Part shown: in pieces, positions 59,941-64,000 of the stretch
How the letters are laid out: every line of letters starts with the position of its first letter
Numbering within the stretch: the stretch's first letter is position 1
Assembly (NCBI RefSeq): GCF_047496725.1
Contig: NC_132978.1
Location: forward strand, 10,878,501 to 10,942,500
Source: Anoplolepis gracilipes
Lineage: Eukaryota > Arthropoda > Insecta > Hymenoptera > Formicidae
DNA length: 64,000 nt
Direction: 5' to 3'
The notes under the pieces: generated by a model
What the model was told of the DNA's origin: nothing
Seen by the model: only the letters and a program-made list of their open reading frames with translations
The model's database searches: none
Translations under genes and position numbers: made by a program

Positions 59941-61547
59941 TCAAGCTTGAATGCATTGAAATTGCGCTGATTTTATAATACAGTAGTACCTATATTCTCC
60001 AGTATATATAATCATTTTGATCTTCCATTGAATTCCATAATTACCTTTAGCGTACCATTACCTTTAATCATAGGCATTGTATAATATGGGATAATTAATA
60101 ATAATGATACTAATTAATAGGCTTGGTGTATCTATTTTCTGAAAATGAACTGTATAATGTATGTAATTATATAGGGAATCGTATTTGCGTAAATCAGGCC
60201 CAGGGCAATCTATTTAGTATTCGACAAGTGCACGTTTCCAATCGATTTCACGATATTATATTTAAATCTTTCGGAGAGGATTCATCAGATATTAAAATTT
60301 CAGACGGTTGGATTTATAATCGGCGTCGGATAATTATATTTTGCAGGATGAAACTTCTCGTGGGATAAATGTCACAGCGTGCGGATCGACGAATAAACGA
60401 ATATGCCGGCAAAGATTTCCGGCGCACAGACGGTGGTGCGGCTACTCGTTAATTATTCAATGACATCGATGATGCGAGATTGATCCATGATGGAAATTGT
60501 TCATTTATGTCGCACACGTGCACTCCTTGGATGAAGCGATAGTAATAATAGATAATTCATCGTATCATGAAGCGATAGCTCGAGGATTTATACGTCAAGA
60601 ATTTTCCATCCGCGATTTTATGTAGACAAATTTTAGAATTTTGCAATATAGAGCAAATTTCTTGACTTTTGCATTATCTATAATTACTGATTACATTTTA
60701 CATTACAATAATATTACATTTCTATAAAGTTGGAACTTTCATTTTTTAAGTAAAAAAATTATTATAGTTTTTGTCCTGCGCAAAAAGTTCGAGAGTTTTC
60801 AATTTATTTTAGAAAGAATTCTGTCATTTAAAGTACTGAAAGCACCATTTGAAAAATCAGAAAGCTAATTTCGATTTTTTAGAACTCTGAGAAGATGTTA
60901 AATATTTCTATAATTCTAGATAAGTTAAAAAATAGTTTCGCACAAAATACCGTAAAAATTAAACTTGAAATTCTTGACTCAGTGGGAAGAGAGACAAAAA
61001 AATGCGAGAACTTGTTCAATTTTGGTTTTAGTGCTTTGAGTTTTAAGAATAATTGTTAAATATTACAAAGACATGTCTGTTCACTCGCTGGCACACTAAT
61101 AAGAGAAGGTTTATAAAAGGATATATTTTCAAGCGTAAGCATCATGATTGAACAAGCATTATTCACATATTACGTTACAGCTGTTTATAATTCTCACAGT
61201 AATATTTGAAAAATATTTATAATGAATAAACATAAAATTAATAAACGATAACTGCGTAACATATCAATAATTATTTTATATTGTAATTATTATAAACATG
61301 TTTGTATTTTGATTGATGTATCGAGATTAAAATGCAAACGTCAAATCACCAATTTGTAAAATAATGCTTAAAATGTTAAAATGCTTTTTAGAAATAACTG
61401 CTTTCTTCAATAATAAATTACACACAGCATAACGTACATGAATATTTAAATGTGTGATGCATTTGAAAATATTTATTTGCACAAATTAAATGTCCCTACT
61501 GAATTTTGAATTGATATATCTTGAAGAATCTTATACTTGCCCAGAGA
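59941..61547. other. AT-rich non-coding stretch
   Basis: No feature seen beyond short frames. Confidence 0.45.
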
Positions 61548-61576
61548 GATAGAAAGAGAGAGAGAGAAAGAGACAG
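61548..61576. repeat. Interrupted (GA)n tract
   Basis: Purine tract of GA units with A and C interruptions. Confidence 0.8.
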
Positions 61577-63417
61577 AGTACGCGTGCAGATTACAGATAG
61601 AGGCACAAGCAGCTTAGCTCAGCATTTCTCGTAGAAACTGCTGTTTCGAATTTTAAGTCTATCATAATACGGCAACTTGGTTGGTGTGCATTATTCCACC
61701 TTAGGCTATAGGAGCGTCGAGCGCCAAGGAATTACGAATTTTCCTTCATCAGACCGGATATCCAATCTCGGGTGTTACTTCAAGACCGGTAACTGCGTTC
61801 AACCATCTGGATTATCACTCGTCTCACTTACAATCAAACGCAAGAAATCGGGCTATAATAGACATGTTACTTCACACCGAATTTCAGAGAAAAGTATACT
61901 CTTATCTGTTATTTATACCATCTCGACTGTTAACGTTTTATTAATAAAATAATTCCCATTTAATAAATATTAATTTCTTGCTACAAAGTTTTAAATTCGC
62001 TTTTTTATATCTTATATAAACCGTACATTAATTTCGTGACTAATTGTGATTCAAAGTTTATTTCCTATGGAGAAATCTGATAAAGAAAGAAGAACATTTT
62101 ACGGTCTATACAAATTAAGATTTATATATATTCAGTGTAGTTTTTTATTAATTTTATTCTTTTTATAGACACATCCAATTTTTATCCAAGTACTTAAATT
62201 TTCATCGTGAACTTTGTTAAAAGTGATTACGTTCACTTTACTTATCAGGAGAGATTAGGCGACAGCAAGTTGTAAGACATCGAATCGATGGATGTTGGGC
62301 GGAGGTCTAATTTTCTCATTTGAAAGGCTTAATGGCATATTCCTCTTTCCTTCCACGCAGAGACTTTCCTGAAATATATAGATAACGCTGTAACATGGTG
62401 TGCGCTGGGCGGTAAATGCGCAGTCCGTATCTGCAAGTTCCTCGCAGAGACGACGAAGGTTCTAATCGGCTTCGAAACGAGCTTGTCTTCTCAGGTTCAA
62501 TTAAGCAATCGACGTTGGTACGCGAGTAAATTAGCAAGAGCGATCAAAGTTATCATTTCGCGCTATTTAATTTGGCTTTTATGTATTTCTTATTTGTTTT
62601 CCCTGTGTAGAAATTATTATATTTAGATAATTCTTGCATTTAGAACTAATATAATTACTATATTTATAAGTTTTAAAGATTTTGATAATTATTGCAATGT
62701 TTAATATTAAAAGATAAATTATGTGGATATATATGTATATAGAGTTTTTACATATCGAAAACAGAGATCGGAGGAGAGAAAGGGAAGTTATAGAATAGAC
62801 AAACGTGTTCGAAGAGAAATGAAGAAAGTTTGATAGCACGCGTCGTTGACTTAGATAGCAGAGTTGTCTCTTTCGAAATATACCCGAGATGTATATCTTC
62901 CGTAAAACTTCTACAACACGAGTTCGCGGTCTCTAGAAGGCAAAGTTAAAAGTGTTATCTGTAGAGCCGGTGAATAAATAAGACATCTATACCCTCAACA
63001 TATGTTAGTTTTGTTACGCATTTAACCCTGTTACTTTGTATTTGCAAATTTGCAGAAAGCTCTTCTTGTTCATACCTTTGTTGACGTTTACTAAAATCTG
63101 AAAGATGATCTCTCTTTGAAGATGAGATCCGATCCTACCTCTATCCCATTTCGCTTCTCCTCCGCGTAGATAGAATTATCGAAATAGAAAAATAGACTTA
63201 TCCCATCGCCGCTCATCCTCTGCGTTGGCGGCGATTGATACTACTCGACAAATGTCTCGACTCCCGACTTTGCCTTTATCCGTCTTAGCGTCGGTATAGT
63301 TCGAACGACACGAGGATATTATCCAGGCATTCACGACGAAGCAAAGAGAGCCGCTCTTCCGTGTTGCTAGGAAAAGATGATTCTGTTTATCCTGCTAGAA
63401 ATACGTTTCTCTCTCCT
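61577..63417. other. Non-coding stretch
   Basis: Mixed at 61,600-61,900, AT-rich, then mixed again from about 62,870. The 91-codon + frame at 61,677-61,952 has no motif. CTTGTCTTCTCAG at 62,483-62,495 is acceptor-like without an open frame of note. No gene supported. Confidence 0.4.

Positions 63418-63450
<33 letters not shown>
63418..63450. repeat. (GA)n microsatellite
   Basis: About 16 uninterrupted GA units. Confidence 0.95.
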
Positions 63451-63453
<3 letters not shown>

Positions 63454-64000
63454 TAATATTCTCGTCTTTCTCTTCAATCCGTTCAGGACGTCAATTTTTC
63501 ATACGCTCTCTCATTTCGTATTCCTCTTCTCGCGTTTCGCTTCTTCCTGTCGAAGTTTGTCGCTCCATTTCGAGACGCTTTTAATTCGACGTTACTTTGC
63601 GGTTCCTCACCTTCCTTCTCGCGGTTGCCTACGAATATTATGTTTATTAAGTTGACAATTCGCGTTGAAGATTCCCCAGAATATGATGCCGAAACGTTTT
63701 ATAACGAAACCGTGCACACGTGCGTTACATTTTATCACTAAATTATATTTTAAAGTGAATCTGAATATTTTTTGAATACTTTTCTGGAATATTATATACG
63801 TCAGTAGTGCAGAGTATTCCGTAAGACATTAACTAAGAACGTATTCTTAGAGCGGTTTAAGAGACAGTTTTGTTTCAACGAAAATTCGGTTGGTCGCGTC
63901 ATGCTATGTTTCGCAACTCTTGAACTCTGCACATTAAAGAAGTCTCAAATTAACTTTAGTTAAAGAGGACTTTTTAGTTTAAGTTAAAATCCACTTGACA
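63451..64000. other. Non-coding stretch at window end
   Basis: Pyrimidine-rich to about 63,640, then AT-rich. No gene supported. Confidence 0.45.

Noticed and set aside
1..64000. Reverse transcriptase, transposase or viral gene remnants
   Set aside because: No catalytic motif or recognisable family segment appeared in any listed translation. All mobile elements found are non-coding.

Overview
This is a eukaryotic, almost certainly insect, nuclear window. The layout suggests a hymenopteran such as an ant: an AT-rich background, plentiful CpG, very dense dinucleotide microsatellites, and many small non-autonomous DNA transposons. That identification is inference. No bacterial, viral, rRNA, tRNA or CRISPR feature was seen, and no protein in the window is recognisable as a known family. 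The longest open frames mostly translate simple repeats (Arg-Glu, Ser-Leu, Val-Cys, Ile-Tyr). The window therefore looks like a gene desert or, more likely, the inside of one very long intron.

The strongest single signal is at 52,951-52,980. A near-perfect 3' splice acceptor is followed with no gap by a consensus 5' donor (CAG|GTAAGTG). This is the signature of a recursive-splicing (zero-nucleotide exon) site, a class known from very long insect introns. It implies a host gene transcribed on the + strand across the window.

The second theme is mobile DNA. I found two copies of a piggyBac-like MITE with TTAA ends (21,340-21,621 and 32,613-32,887). A 450-bp MITE lies at 35,138-35,587 with long terminal inverted repeats and a 9-bp target duplication. 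A 270-bp fold-back element with 52-bp arms lies at 31,339-31,608. Two TA-flanked inverted-repeat elements lie at 24,793-25,314 and 37,383-37,984. A compound inverted/direct repeat element lies at 49,531-50,252. Local duplications without obvious transposon ends lie at 15,082-15,550, 39,594-39,972 and 48,398-49,511.

The third theme is low-complexity DNA of structural interest: a 183-bp uninterrupted alternating pyrimidine-purine tract (45,730-45,912), two good G-quadruplex candidates (8,268-8,292 and 32,085-32,117) and several strong hairpins.

GC-richer islands a few hundred bases long punctuate the AT-rich background, near 1-690, 10.45-10.85, 12.9-13.3, 20.7-21.07, 26.4-26.95, 29.05-29.7, 43.85-44.25, 46.1-46.5, 47.1-47.7, 51.7-52.5, 56.7-57.4, 58.6-59.05, 59.5-59.95 and 63.15-63.6 kb. 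They carry all the coding-like open frames. The best is a possible two-exon gene at 20,828-21,304, where an acceptor-donor pair keeps the frame open. Stops are rarer in GC-rich DNA, so these frames are listed at low confidence only.
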